A stretch of 64,000 nucleotides of DNA from Heterobasidion occidentale (lineage: Eukaryota; Basidiomycota; Agaricomycetes; Russulales; Bondarzewiaceae), in NCBI GenBank assembly GCA_039111635.1, contig JBCAQO010000004.1:1550001-1614000 (forward strand). Reading direction: 5' to 3'. Numbering within the stretch: position 1 is the first letter of the stretch; every line of letters starts with the position of its first letter. The notes beneath the pieces were generated by a model that had not been told where the DNA came from, made no database searches, and was given only the letters and a program-made list of their open reading frames with translations. The position numbers were made by a program, and so were the translations under genes. Shown here piece by piece: positions 49,159 through 60,861 of this stretch.

Positions 49159-49229
49159 GCATTAATGGGGTAGTGGTAACCTGGGTCGTTGCCATCGACC
49201 CGCCGGGGGTTCGATTCCCTCTTAATGCA
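49159..49229 (+). tRNA. tRNA-Gly(GCC)
   Basis: Acceptor GCATTAA/TTAATGC, D-loop GGTAGTGGTAACC, anticodon stem GGTCG/CGACC with loop TTGCCAT (anticodon GCC), T arm GGGGGTTCGATTCCCTC, discriminator A. There is no intron. A T5 run follows at about 49247. Confidence 0.93.
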
Positions 49230-51099
49230 TTAGTTCAACGTTCCATTTTTGCTTATCTTCCCACACGATATAATTCCTGCGATTTTGAAGGCTGCAATTC
49301 GTTGTTGGATTTGTGAGAGTATTCGACTGGCCCTCAGGCCTTAAGCCCAGTCAAAAGTCAGTCGAGGCAGATCGAGGCAGATATAGGCGAATCTTTCTGA
49401 ATGGTTTTGAATCTTTCTCCCTCTTAAATTTTAGACTTTTTTAGAGGCAAATACAGGCAGATCCATTGAAATACATTCCCGTAGATTCACCTCAATTTAC
49501 ATATAGGCTGTGTGAAACTTCAATATATTATCGATTATCCATAAACACCGATATTTTTAAATCCATTCATATCCATTCAGATCGATTTATATACATTTAT
49601 TTGTGACTAATACATGTAACTATTCCCATTCCCTCTGCTCCGAAAGAAGTGAAATCTTGATTCACTTACTAGTTGGAGATATAACGACTGGGATCGTCGT
49701 ACTCTGACAGTGCGGAGAGCAACCTGAGTGGCATGGCGTGAAGTGCGAGCGGTGAGCGGACCCTGTATGGGGGAGGGAGGTGTAGGCGGGCGAAAGGTGA
49801 TCAGATGGAGAGAGAAGTGGGGGGCGTGCGGAAATGACAAGGTGGTGGGGCGTGTGGAGGTGGTGGTGGGAGGGGCGGGTGGCGGGCAGATGCCCTGATG
49901 GTGGTAGGAGTAGGCGGAGGGAGTTTGGAGGTGGGGGCAGCTGCGATGTGTTAGTGGTCAGTGATGCGGACGGCGCGCGGATGCTGCGTAAGGGAGCGCG
50001 CACGCGAGTGCCATATGACGAAGATGGAAGGTGTGGGCGGCGCGCAGGTTGAGGTGGTGGCGGCAGAGGCAAGGCGGTAGGGATGGTTGTGGTGATCTAA
50101 GCATCTTGAGCAACTGGTTGAGTCGACGGACGATATGTGGAGGCACGACATGGTGGGTGCCGTGGGCGGGGTATATGGGCGTGATGAAGCCATGCAGGTC
50201 TGACGTGCATGATGACACGTACCAATACAGGCGCGTCTACGTCTCCTGCACCCGTCTACCTACCCCCCTAGCCGATGCGGTTAATTAAGTGATATACCCC
50301 AGGAGGAATGGCCCTGTGCGCGCGAGCCTCCGAACAGTCAGAACGAGGCACATGCAAATGTGGCCCACTGACCTCTCCAACGACGAGTACATCTCGCACG
50401 CGTTGCATGTATCCGTCGTCAACGGGCTGGCTCGTCAGCGCGCTCTCATAGCGCGAGACGGCGTCGCGTCCCAGTTCTTGAGCCAAGATTGTGTTGCCCC
50501 TGTGCTGGATCTTGATGCCTAGGGTGAGAATGCACGCAGCCGATTGCCGACAGACATAGGGCAGCCCTGGTCTCCGTCAACGAGCAACTTGTGCGCGGAC
50601 GGCTCGGAGGAGAGTAGGTGGTATTCCCGCAGCTAAGCGACGAAGCGTGAGCAGACTAGGGGAGTGCGGATAGGATGACGAGTTCTCACAAAGACAAGGT
50701 GGGTGACAGGACCAGTCATGAGGATGCATACCTGTGCGGGCAATGGAAACGATGCTATCACATCTGCTGCACAAACAGGGATCGGCACGCAGTGTCAGTC
50801 TGCATTAGAATAAAAGAAATTATCAGTGCCGGAGTTACTGATATATGCTTACAGGAACGGTCGCATCCATGACTTGGACGGGTACGCATAGATCGGTGCT
50901 GCGGGCTGCCGGGGATGGTGTACGTCCTGTGTCGCTGGCTGGGTTGCTACAAGTAGGGAGTCAGGAAACGACGACAAGAAATGAGTAGTGACGTGGCGAG
51001 GTGGCGGTCAAACAAGACCAAATAGCCAGCCACTGCCAGCTCACTGCATCCAACGACGACGAGACAGCTTCAGACGCACTGCACACACGCACGTAGCGT

Positions 51100-52010
51100 A
51101 CCGCCCACCCCGCTGTCGCCCGCATCGCACACACACATGCCGCTGCCGCCGCCCTCACCTCCGTTTCCACCTCTTCCTCCAGATCGCCCACCATCACTCC
51201 ACCACTCTTGCGACTGGTCGCCTGCCCAGCCCACGCAGCCCACTGCCCACGCGCCCACCGCTCAATACCTACTCTTGCCGTTGTCCGCACCGCCCAAGCG
51301 CTCGCCGCCTCTGCCGCCTGCACTGCGGACACACACGCCGCCGCCGCCCCTTTGCCCTCGCCTCTGCCTCCGCTCCCGTCTCCAGACAATCCACCACCCT
51401 GCGTCGGTCGCCCGCCCAGCCCACGCAGCCCATCGCCCCTTTACTGTCTCCCGCACTGCGCACACGCATGCACGCCGCTACCGCCGCCGCCTCTGCTCTG
51501 CCTCAGACCGCAACCACCCCTTCGACCGGTCGCCCGCCTAGCTCACGCAGCCATCGCCCACGCGCCCACGCACCCACCGCCCGCGCACCCACCACCCACG
51601 CACCCACCGCCCGCAACCCACTCTTACTGCCGCCCGCACTGACCACGCGCTCGCCGCCTCTGCTGTCTGCACCGTGCACACGCACGCCGCCGCCGCCATC
51701 TTTACCTCTGCCGCCACCTCCGTCTCCAGACCGCCCACCACCCCTGCATCTGGTCGCCCTCGCTGCTTCTGCTGCCCGCACCGCGCACACGCACGCCCCT
51801 GTCTCGGACCTCTCACCTCTCTCCGCCCACGCCTGCTGCTGCTGCTGGCACGGCGCACACCTCCGCCTACCGCCTCTGCCTCCGGACCGCGTTCGCCCAA
51901 GCCTCCTGCCGCCCGCATCACCCACGCGCACGCCGCCGACTGCGCCTCTGCCTCCGGATCACCTACCTTTCGCGTGTTCGGTTGCCCGCACCGCCCGCGC
52001 GCATACCGTC
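51100..52010 (+). repeat. GC-rich degenerate tandem repeats inside the TIR transposon
   Basis: Blocks such as CGCACACGCACGCCGCC, CTCTGCCTCC, CTGGTCGCC/CGGTCGCCCGCC and CAGCCCACGCAGCCCA recur in the same order about every 200 bp, roughly four to five degenerate copies. The long proline/arginine frames across it are a by-product of composition. Confidence 0.55.
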
Positions 52011-52310
52011 TTTCTTATGTACTTATCTTGTACTTCACGTTACTATACCCATGCTATGCATGCAATTGAGTTGCACAAATATATCCAAAAATCTTATTTT
52101 CATTCAAAAGAGCGACTTAGACAGAAAGATTTGAAACAAGCAATCTAGATGTGTCATGACAAATGTCGACAAAGTATTGTGTTTCATGACTTTTGCATTT
52201 CCAGTGTTTGTGAAAGAGAGCTGAATAAATATACAATTTCATGTTTCTCGCAGTGTTTCCAGTATTAATGATCTATTTTAATATCTATGAATTGATCTGC
52301 CTGTGTATGC

Positions 52311-52370
52311 CTATTTCTGCCTATTTCTGCCTATTTCTGCCTATTTCTGCCTATTTCTGCCTATTTCTGC
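52311..52370 (+). repeat. Subterminal 10-bp tandem repeats of the TIR transposon
   Basis: CTATTTCTGC occurs six times in perfect tandem, flanked by the variants CTGTGTATGC and CTCGATCTGC. Subterminal repeats of this kind often bind transposase. Confidence 0.9.
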
Positions 52371-52529
52371 CTCGATCTGCCTCGACGGACTTTTGACTGG
52401 GCCTTAAGGATCGAACATGAATGCATGGATGATTGATATTGAGGTCACCCAATATAATAGTAAAATGCGAGCAAACAATGGCAAACGCCACCACCTCCGC
52501 TCCCTGTCACGTCCTCTCATAGCATACCC

Positions 52530-52910
52530 ATGGCCGACAAGTCCAAAATTGCAGAACTCCAAGGTCTTCGCTACTTCATTTTTTCATTCCTCGACGTCGA
52601 CTCACGCTCTCACATCTGCGCTTTCGCTACCCAATAGCCCGCGTCGCCACCCGCGATGCTCACATCCGCGAGTCATGGATCCGCGCCATGGAGGCCCGCA
52701 TCGTCCGCGACCAGGTGCAGGAGTGCTACCGCATAGAGGGCGTAAACCACTATGAATCCTGCCGTGATCTCTCTGACAAGTACATCACGCTGCTCCGGGA
52801 GAACAGGGTGCGTGTCGTCTTCGCGCTCGTTCCTCTGTCCCGTCACGGCTGACGGGCGGGGCTACTCTTTCACACCGCAGGTCAAGGGATACAAGCAGGT
52901 CGATGTATGA
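52530..52910 (+). CDS. Complex I subunit, NDUFB10-like (PDSW)
   Basis: Three exons (52530-52563, 52638-52807, 52881-52910) give a 77-aa protein starting MADKSKIAELQARVATRDAH. The block RIVRDQVQECYRIEGVNHYE and SCRDLSDKYITLLRENRVKG carry the two cysteines (Cys-x8-Cys) typical of this accessory subunit family. It would sit at the intermembrane-space side of mitochondrial NADH dehydrogenase. The last exon (VKGYKQVDV*) is only 30 nt. The gene starts 128 bp beyond the end of the TIR transposon. Confidence 0.8.
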
Positions 52911-53327
52911 TGTAGATCGGCTATGTCAGAGCTCCTTCCATCTCTCCACTGAGTACCGCCCCCACCCGGTTACTGTGTGCCGGCGTATGAGCATAGGCAT
53001 GTTCAGTTCAACGCTGTCTGCTGTGTCACGGCACAAGCAGGCATGAACGATTGTCCCCGCAAGTGTACTTTTACTCTATGGACCCCACACAGAACCCATC
53101 GAGCATTGTTTCAGCCACGCCCATTCCGACAATGCATGTCTCAAAAACAGCAGCGCCCATTGCCTATGTTAGCACAAGGAAATCCTATTTCAACATATAC
53201 AAAACATGCATCGCCTTGCAAAGTGGATGAGCAGGAACGTTTAAACACGAAGAACGGTCCACCCTATAGATATCTATAGCATGAATTTTTGGTTTCCCAA
53301 TTCCACCGTGGACAGTGATAACATTGT
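52911..53327. other. Intergenic, convergent 3' flanks
   Basis: No feature supported. Confidence 0.45.
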
Positions 53328-54558
53328 TTACTTCCTCGCCTTCCTCTTGCCCTCAGCTCCGCTCGTCTCACCGCCGCTGAGCTCATCCCCACTGCTCACG
53401 GCCCCGGCCTTCTTTCCTTTGCCCTTTTTGAGGTGATGTTGGGGGATCCACTCCTCCTCGTATCCGCCGGCTCCGGTTGCGATAACGGTGCTCACGGGAG
53501 CGGAGATCGTCGGCTTGCGGATTTTCTTGGCCTGCTGGGGTACGAATGTGATGTAGGCGAAATAGCCGAGGCCAGACAGAACACCGATGACCATGGCATA
53601 CGTTGACAGACTAGAGAAGGGAAGTAAACGGGAAGCGTGAGAACGCAGATGCAATGACGCTTCAAGTTACTTAGACGCACAGCTTCAAATCAAAAATAGA
53701 GAGTTCCGGCTCGACGATGGTGACAATGGAATCGTATGCGGATACACGATATTTCGCGCCCTACATGCAAGAGAAAGGTAAGTCGGGAAACGATACACGA
53801 TGAGCGGGAATCGTACGTCAGTGATGTGCTCAAGCCAGAGGTTGAGTTTCACGTCGCCCGTCTGCACGGTTGATCAGTACCCCGTAAATAGCATTTAGTA
53901 ACAGCGTTGAGTACCTTGAATCTGGGTGGAGAACCGTCAGACGCCGCGACGTTAAAGCTGACAGTCGACTTACTCGCTGTAGAATGAATACGGCAGTCGA
54001 ATCTTAGCTCCCTCGACCAAGTTGATGCCATATGTCAAGTTGTTCGTCTAAAAAATGATCACAGGGCCGCACATGAGACACGCCCCTACGTGTGCGAGGT
54101 GACAGCAGCCGCAAGAACGTACCGCCTTGATCAGTTTATCGGTTTCTGGGTGGTGGAGCTCGCCGGCAACGTTCAACAACGTAACATTCTTTCCGGACTT
54201 GTTCTCTATCTCCAGGAACAGCTGGTTCGTTTCGCCATTGACTATATCTATACCCCCATACAGGGATGAGTTAGCAAGACGAAAGGAGACCCCTAGCACC
54301 TGGGGATGGGTGAAATCACTTACGACCGAATGGGTTACTCTCGGGGAATGACGTGGCAATGATGAGCTCCAGTTCTGCAGAGTCGGCGGCCTCCTCAACC
54401 GGGGCTGGTGTAACATGCAAAGATTCAGTTCAGACGACACCTCCGATGTGTCGCTCTACGTCACTAGGCCATATTGTGAAAGCATACGCACAAACTTCGA
54501 CAGCAAGCGCGCATGCTGCTAACAGGGCAGCAAAACAGAGCAAGGACCGGACGCGCAT
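53328..54558 (-). CDS. Translocon-associated protein alpha subunit (TRAP-alpha / Irc22 family)
   Basis: The signal peptide MRVRSLLCFAALLAACALAV starts at 54558. A lumenal domain follows: ELELIIATSFPESNPFG, ETNQLFLEIENKSGKNVTLL, NVAGELHHPETDKLIKA, YGINLVEGAKIRLPYSFYSE, TGDVKLNLWLEHITD. One membrane helix (VIGVLSGLGYFAYITFVP) and a Lys-rich cytosolic tail (KKGKGKKAGA, EGKRKARK*) complete it. About seven introns of 50-100 nt separate the exons. It belongs to the ER translocon-associated complex that helps translocate some secretory proteins. It is intact. Confidence 0.87.
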
Positions 54559-54782
54559 TCTGACCGATTAGAAAGTGGTAGACCGGGATGAAAAGACCAG
54601 GAATTGTTATTAGGCAACTGACTTCAATCCGCCACGTCCCATCACGCAATTTCAAATTCAGCGCCACGTGCCATATTTGCAATGAACATAGTCCGCAATC
54701 CAGGCAGAGAAAACCAGTGGACGCAAACAAAAGATAACATAACAGTAGTAACAACGATGCAATAAAGAAACTACACCACACA

Positions 54783-56075
54783 TCAGGTAGGAGGCTTTTT
54801 AAGCAATTCCTTTGCCACCTCATCCACATCTGCAGACTGGTCTGGTAGCCAAAACGCCTAACGAATTGAATATCAGGACCACCTCGATTTGGGCACAGAA
54901 CCTGACGTACTAGTTCGGCACCCGCGGTACACATCATTGCCAGTCGAGGGTTGAACTTGAGACATCGAGAAGGGCTAGGATGTCCGTCCATCTTTGCGAT
55001 AGGCTGCAATCGCAACGGTGGAGCCTTCAGATCAATGGCGCCGGTCTTTGTCTGCAAATTCTGCAAGTCCCAAACGCATACCCGTCCATCCAAGCTTCCG
55101 CCTAATACGTAGTTGCTATCAGGTGTCCACGACACCTCCTCGCCACTGCATCCTCGTTGGGGCTCAATGCCCTGTGGCGCATCTAACCGCCTCCGTTCAA
55201 GCCCCACATGCCCTTCTAGCTTCGCAAGCAGGTGACCCTCAAACGCATCCATCACATAGTGCGCATCTCCAGAGCAGCCAATCAGAAGGTACTTGCCGTT
55301 GCTTGAGAATGCCATAGACGTGATATAGATGGCGCGTGGCGGATAGCTGACGAGCGAAAGCGTCGGATCCTCCAGAGTAATGGTAAGGAACGGTGCCTTG
55401 TCAAAGTTGGCGTGATCGTAGAGAAGGATGCGGGAGTAGTGGTTGACAGCGATGGCGAAGACGACGCCGCTGCTGTCATAGGCAACTATGGAGGGTGCCG
55501 GAAGGTTGAGCAGACCGCGACATGTCGGAGCTCGGAGGTCCCACAGTCGTACGGTGTTGTCCATAGATGAAGACATGAATGTATCATCTACGGGAGACAT
55601 CTCAAGTGAGATCACACGCTGCTTGTGGCCCTTGAAATATTGCAAGTATTTGTTGTCATGCAGAGAATGATATCGAACGGTATCATCCTCCTTCGTTGAC
55701 GCGTGTATAATGGCTGTGTTTTTGTGTGTAAAACGGGGTAGATCGACGCCATACTTCTTCGAAAATAGGGTTTTGATAGGTCTGGAATGCTGTTTCAGTT
55801 GGAACAGGCTATAACGGGTGGCAACGCCTGGAGAGAACTTGCTTTCCGGTTTTGCAGTTGTATAGACGAAACGTCTCGTCCTCTGCAGCGGTGATGAGCT
55901 GGTCCCCTCTGTCGTCAAACGAGATGCCAGTTATGTGTCGGATCCCTTGGTTGGGCGGTGACCGACCTCCTGGTGTTGGCGAGGCTGCGGGGTCGACTGC
56001 GGTCTTGAATATTTTTGCGGGCTTCAGCTTGCTCTGCGCAAAAGCTGAGTAGATTGACTGGGAAAAGGCGGTCAT
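54783..56075 (-). CDS. SWD2: SWD2-type WD40 protein (COMPASS and cleavage/polyadenylation factor subunit)
   Basis: The start is MTAFSQSIYSAFAQSKLKPA (56075). GISFDDRGDQLITAAEDETF and RLYNCKTGK form the first WD repeat. After a short intron (about 55850-55800) comes RPIKTLFSKKYGVDLPRFTH, the hallmark of Swd2, then HDNKYLQYFKGHKQRVISLE, FMSSSMDNTVRLWDLRAPTC, FSSNGKYLLIGCSGDAHYVM and WTPDSNYVLGGSLDGRVCVW. The C-terminus after the last intron is AFWLPDQSADVDEVAKELLK ending KPPT*. Swd2 is shared by the Set1 H3K4 methyltransferase complex and the CPF termination machinery. It is intact. It shares a divergent promoter with RPB5. Confidence 0.92.
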
Positions 56076-56241
56076 CGTACCATCAATGCTGGTGTCAAGA
56101 CGAGTGTCGGTGCTTGTGGAGGCATAGACGGAGCCATTGCGGCCTTGAGGAAAGACAGTAAACCGATGGAAGACCTTGAACAATGAAAGACGCGTCTGAA
56201 ATCGCGTGCGGAGTTCGAATCACTTTTGACCTTCTCCTGCC

Positions 56242-57145
56242 ATGTCTGATGGCGACGACGCTGCAAAACTATGGAAAGTCAATCGAACGATCCACGAACT
56301 CGTCAAGGACAGAGTCAGTAAATGCCAGCAATGTGTCATTTGACAATCTCATCGTTACCCTTCTACAGGGCTTTCAAGTCTCGGATGATGAAATCAACAT
56401 GGATTTGACCACATTCAAGTCGCTGTATGCAAACAGCGGAGATAGTGTCGAGTGCGTCTAGCTTTCCCTACTCACTCATCTGCTATCCATGAAATAGCAT
56501 CCCCGCAGCCGAAACCAATTGAACTTCTTCACAAATTCACGAACAAACTCCGCCGATCAGATATTCGTGTTCTTTTCTGACGAAAAGAGTGTTGGCGTCA
56601 AAACAATGCGAAAGTCCGTATACTGTTCTCTCAGCTCATAGAACCCTCATCTTAACGTCTTTCTAGACTCCTCAGCATTCTTGATGAAAAAAAAATTGAA
56701 CGTGGTATCATCATCTTTCCGGGCACCATGACCTCTTCCGCGCGCAAGGTCCGCAGATTTGCGCCCAGCTCAACAATATGCGTTTATGATATATGGATAG
56801 GTTATCCTTGCTATGCATAACAAGTTCAAGCTGGAAGAATTCGCCGAAGCCGACCTCCTCGTGAACATCACACATCACAGACTTGTACCTCGCCACGAGG
56901 TCCTTACCGTCGATGAAAAAAAACTCCTCCTGGACCGATAGTGCGTGCGCTCTCATCTTAGTTCCCGTGGACGTGATGTGCGAGTGATTTGGTGTTATAG
57001 TCGCCTGAAAGAAACACAGCTACCACGCATCCAAATCGCAGATCCCATCGCACGATACTATGGTCTCCGACGCGGACAGGTCGTCAAAATCACCAGGCCG
57101 AGTGAGACGAGCGGTCGCTACGCCAGCTACCGCATCTGTTTCTGA
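56242..57145 (+). CDS. RPB5: RNA polymerases I, II and III common subunit RPABC1
   Basis: The start [20 protein letters not shown] (56242) opens the N-terminal jaw domain ([60 protein letters not shown]). The C-terminal assembly domain has [40 protein letters not shown] and [20 protein letters not shown], ending YRICF*. Six or so exons are needed. The family is about 210-220 residues, which fits. It is an essential subunit of all three nuclear RNA polymerases and is intact. Confidence 0.95.
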
Positions 57146-59636
57146 ACCATGCCTCCCTTCGAGCGCCGCTCAATGCTGCGTAGGGCTTGTATTTTAGATC
57201 GCATAATTTGCCGGTCCCGTCGATCTTAGTCTCCTGTGCTGCCTCTGTTTCGACTCCGCGTGTAGACTATTTGCCACCATCACCACGCACAGGTTTTCGA
57301 GGACCATACTATCCTCTCTATGGCTTGTTGTAGAATTGGATGTCCTTATCGAACATTAGTGAGTGAGTTAGCCAATCTTATCATTAATCTCAATACTTGG
57401 TATATTTCTCCGTGAAACCCCGTTGCGTCCTCGACAGGCACTTCCATTTTTCTTTACTTCCGCTAGGGCGCACCATCTTAGGGCTTGCATGAATGGTGCC
57501 TTTTGGGGGTGCAAAAACCCTTTTGCGCTCATTAAGCATAGTTTCTCTTTCACGCTGCACAGCTATGCAGGGTGAACGCCAGAAATCTTCAGCAGCCGGA
57601 TCCAGCGCTCGCTATGAACCGCGAGCACAAAAAAATCTTGACCATTAGACATCTCCACTGAGAAGTCCTTATATTATTGTATTTTTTCGTCAGGATTCTG
57701 CTCAAGGCCTTAGGTGAGGGTTCGTATTATCAACAAGCCTACTGCATATTCAGCGATTCTAGAAATCCTTCAGAATTACTTGCGCAAATCTTAAACTGCC
57801 CCAGTCTCTACAAGGCCAAGCGTGACATTATCACAAAATCTTATCTTCGGCCCATAAAGATCTTTGTTTCAGGCTTATTTCTCGGAAAGCGCTCACAAGG
57901 TATCTACGAGCGCTCAGCAGGTGCCATCCAGCTCGTCCTGAGTGCTTGATGGCGGTGCCGCAGCAATTTTGTTGGGGATACCAACAATATCCTGGAGATC
58001 AGAATTATTTAGAGCATCTTTATGAGAGTCCTTCAGGATCATGCCTCGAATTCTCGGTTAACAACGTGCAAACCCCTGTTACTTGTTGATACGGGGCCAT
58101 ATCTCACCACAGTGTTCACGGTGGGTCGCGCCACCACTATATTCATATTAGTACTCAAACACTGGACATGTCCAACAGATGTAGATTCTTTGCATGGTCC
58201 TTTATGGCATTGACGTAGCACTCTTCTGCATTTTGATTCCCGTAGACGCTGTGCAAGTCAAGTTCACACAGCATTCGGGCTGCAACTATCGTTGACGCCG
58301 ACAGGACCATCTGTCTCAAGTTTAAGCAGGTTACGTACAGTGTCAGTGTTCGTTTGTTTCATCCTTCTCAACTGTCTCCACATCTCAGCATTACCTGTCA
58401 CAGGTTGCCTTCCACCTGGAAGAAAGGTCTCGACATCCTTCGGTAAATTTCATTTGCGAATTCTTCATGTTGCGAAACATGGCCGAGCGAGGGTGAATCA
58501 TACGCATAGTTTTTGTTTCAAAATCATTCGAATCTCGTGAGCTATACTGACGGCCATTCACGGTGTCGCTGCATAGACAAAATTATTGCATACCACTCAT
58601 CTCAACCTCATTCGATCACGAAACTCGATGGCACAGACGGTAGTTCTTCCTTGTCCCCGAACCAGTTAGGCCCACGGCACTGCTCAGACTATATCCGTGG
58701 TCAGCGTCTTTGACTGCATGCTACATTACTAGCACCCGGGCGTCCTTCGCCCGAATCTCTACCCGAAAATGTGACTACGTCATAGACGCAGTCTTCGGAG
58801 AGGTGTGTACCTTCCTTTTTGGTAATCCTGCTTACTTGAAACCAGGTGAGTGCACGGTGAGTGTCTTAATCTGAAGGATATCTTATCAATGGGATCGGCT
58901 TAATAGTTGTGCATCGAGTTGTAGACGCCACTGGTCTCATGCCTGCGATAATACAAACAACTTACACTTATCCGGATGTGTAGTTCAAGCCCTCCACGAT
59001 TCAATCCGGAGGTTTCGCGCCCGCGCCACCGTAGTACCGCCCTCTTAACGCCATCAACATTGGTCTAATGCTCTCGCTCAGCGCTCAGCGCTTATGGTCA
59101 CAGCCCCTTTTCGAATTTCCTGCAAAGGCAATTAAATACGGGAGATTAACTACTCTTCTTTATAGTCAGTTATTCAGACTCGCGCAGGGGGACTCGTTCG
59201 GCGATTTAGGGATTATCAATTGATGCGGTACAGTCACAACTACATTGCTGTGACGGCTCATCCGTCTTCCGTCGCCATCAGCTCTGCCAAACTTTTGAGG
59301 TGGAACAGATGCAACACCCCTGAGACGCTAGCATCCCCCGCCTCAATCGCAGAGAAAAAGGTAAGAGCGCCAGTTTTCCACGTTCTTCATTGTTCCATGA
59401 CCGATTCAGGTAGACTATTGCGGACACAGGCACGGGTTCACCCCCGACTTGATCCACCTTGAGTGTCCGGGATCCAGGAAGGGGCGCTCACATCATAATT
59501 CTCTGAGTCTTACAGAAGGTGGATCTGAGATCGTCGAGTGTCAGGCTGTGATTTGGTATGCAGATCCAATCTCGACAGTGGACTTGCAAAACATACGTCT
59601 GACTGGTGTTTACCCCATACAGCTGGACGTCTCGCG
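57146..59636. other. Gene-poor stretch of about 2.5 kb
   Basis: No complete gene is visible. At 57677-57949 a 90-codon plus-strand frame (AQILNCPSLYKAKRDIIT, GLFLGKRSQGIYERSAGAI) vaguely resembles the C-terminal tail of fungal LINE proteins, so it may be an old transposon fragment. A CGGGCG/CGCCCG hairpin lies near 58738-58754. The remainder up to the TATA box looks non-coding. Confidence 0.4.
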
Positions 59637-59644
59637 TATAAAAG
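59637..59644 (+). promoter_or_regulatory. TATA box of the terpene synthase gene
   Basis: TATAAAAG lies 103 bp before the ATG at 59740; transcription would start near 59670. Confidence 0.55.
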
Positions 59645-59739
59645 TCGGTGCAACACAATGTCCAGCACTACACTTCCATCCCCCTTTCGACTGCACCTGC
59701 TCTTCTTTGCTGATTATACTGATCTTCATTGCTTCGACA

Positions 59740-60861
59740 ATGCCTGCTATCACGAGCCAGTTCTATCTTCCGGATCTTCTCGCTCTCTCTACGCCATTCA
59801 AGGGGTCTACCAACCCTCACTATAAGCGGGGCGCCGCCGAATCAAGGGCTTGGATCAACTCGTTCAATGTCTTCACCGATAGGAAGCGTGCCTTCTTCAT
59901 CCAAGGCTGCAACGAACTCCTCGTTTCGCACACTTATCCACATGCTGGCTACGACGAATTCCGCACATGCTGCGATTTTATCAACCTTCTGTTTGTCGTC
60001 GACGAGATTAGCGACGAACAGAACGGCGCAGACGCGCGGCGCACGGGCGAGGTCTACCTCAATGTCATGCGCGACCCCGAATGGGATGACGGTTCAAAAC
60101 TGGCTCAAATAACGCGAGAGTGAGTGCTCACACTGACATGCATATACATTCACCTTACATTTCACAACGATTTCCAGATTCCGCGCACGCCTTTTCCGTT
60201 CGTCAAGTCCCAACTCCTTCCGCCGATTCTTGAAGCATAGCGAAGATTATATTGAATGTGTAGCGAAGGAGGCAGAGTACCGTGAACATGGCGAGGTTCT
60301 CGATGAAGAGTCTTACAAACATTTGCGTCGGGAGAACAGTGCAATCCGCCTGTGCTTCGGTCTTTTCGAATTTACGCTCGGCATCGATCTCCCCGACGAG
60401 GTCTTCGATGATCCGAATTTCATGAATCTTTACTGGGCAGCCGCAGACATGGTCTGCTGGTCGAATGTGAGCCTCCTCAGTAATGTCGTGCCTTGATCGT
60501 CGCTAAAACGTTGCTTCTCATTCAGGACGTCTATTCTTATAACATGGAGCAGGCCATGGGCCACACCGGAAACAACATCGTCACCGTCCTCATGAACTCT
60601 CGGGGCTTCGACCTGCAGGGTGCTAGCGACTACATCGGAGAATATTACAAGGGCTTGATGGAACGCTACCTCACAGACAGGAGCCGTTTGCCTTCATTCG
60701 GCGCAGCGGTCGATGCTGACGTCGCGCTCTATGTCCGAGCTTTGCAAAACTGGCCTATCGGGAACTTGGAGTGGAGTTTCGAAACCAATCGTTACTTCGG
60801 TCCTCGGCACGATGATGTCAAGCGCACGCGCCTAGTCACTCTCAAGCCGTGCAAAGCCTGA
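59740..60861 (+). CDS. Class I sesquiterpene synthase
   Basis: Three exons (59740-60119, 60178-60466, 60526-60861) give 334 residues, the usual size of basidiomycete sesquiterpene synthases. The aspartate-rich metal motif is DEISD (residues 88-92, in [10 protein letters not shown]). The NSE triad is NDVYSYNME (223-231), completed across the second intron. The conserved RY pair is at 312-313 (NRYFGP). An upstream in-frame ATG at 59449 would add 97 unlikely residues and precede the TATA box, so ATG 59740 is chosen. It should ionise farnesyl diphosphate and cyclise it; the product cannot be read. All catalytic motifs are intact. It is convergent with a mevalonate kinase gene 596 bp away. Confidence 0.93.

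Larger units (their letters stand above)
49346..52401. mobile_element. Non-autonomous TIR DNA transposon, 3056 bp
   Basis: The ends are 43-bp terminal inverted repeats (49346-49388 and 52359-52401) beginning CCCAGTCAAAAGTC and differing at two positions that I see. The element is flanked by a direct 7-bp duplication CCTTAAG (49339-49345 and 52402-52408). Inside the TIR the motif TCGAGGCAGA is repeated. The interior has no transposase: it is GC-rich and low-complexity, G-rich on the plus strand at about 49740-50060 and C-rich at 51010-52010. The superfamily is undetermined; a 7-bp duplication with a CCC start does not fit hAT, Tc1/mariner or PIF/Harbinger. Confidence 0.8.

Noticed and set aside
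50988..52148. 386-codon open frame rich in Pro, Arg, Thr and Ala
   Set aside because: It lies inside the TIR transposon in a GC-rich tandem-repeat region where several other frames on both strands are also open; it has no domain and its sequence follows composition.
52301..52380. CRISPR-like short repeats
   Set aside because: The 10-bp units are in direct tandem without spacers and lie just inside a transposon end in a eukaryotic genome.
57677..57949. 90-codon frame resembling a LINE C-terminal tail
   Set aside because: The resemblance is weak (a C-P-Y and L-G-K pattern) and no other LINE domain is nearby, so I mention it only as part of the gene-poor stretch.
59449..59739. Longer N-terminus for the terpene synthase from an in-frame ATG at 59449
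   Set aside because: It would start upstream of the TATA box at 59637 and add 97 residues not typical of the family.
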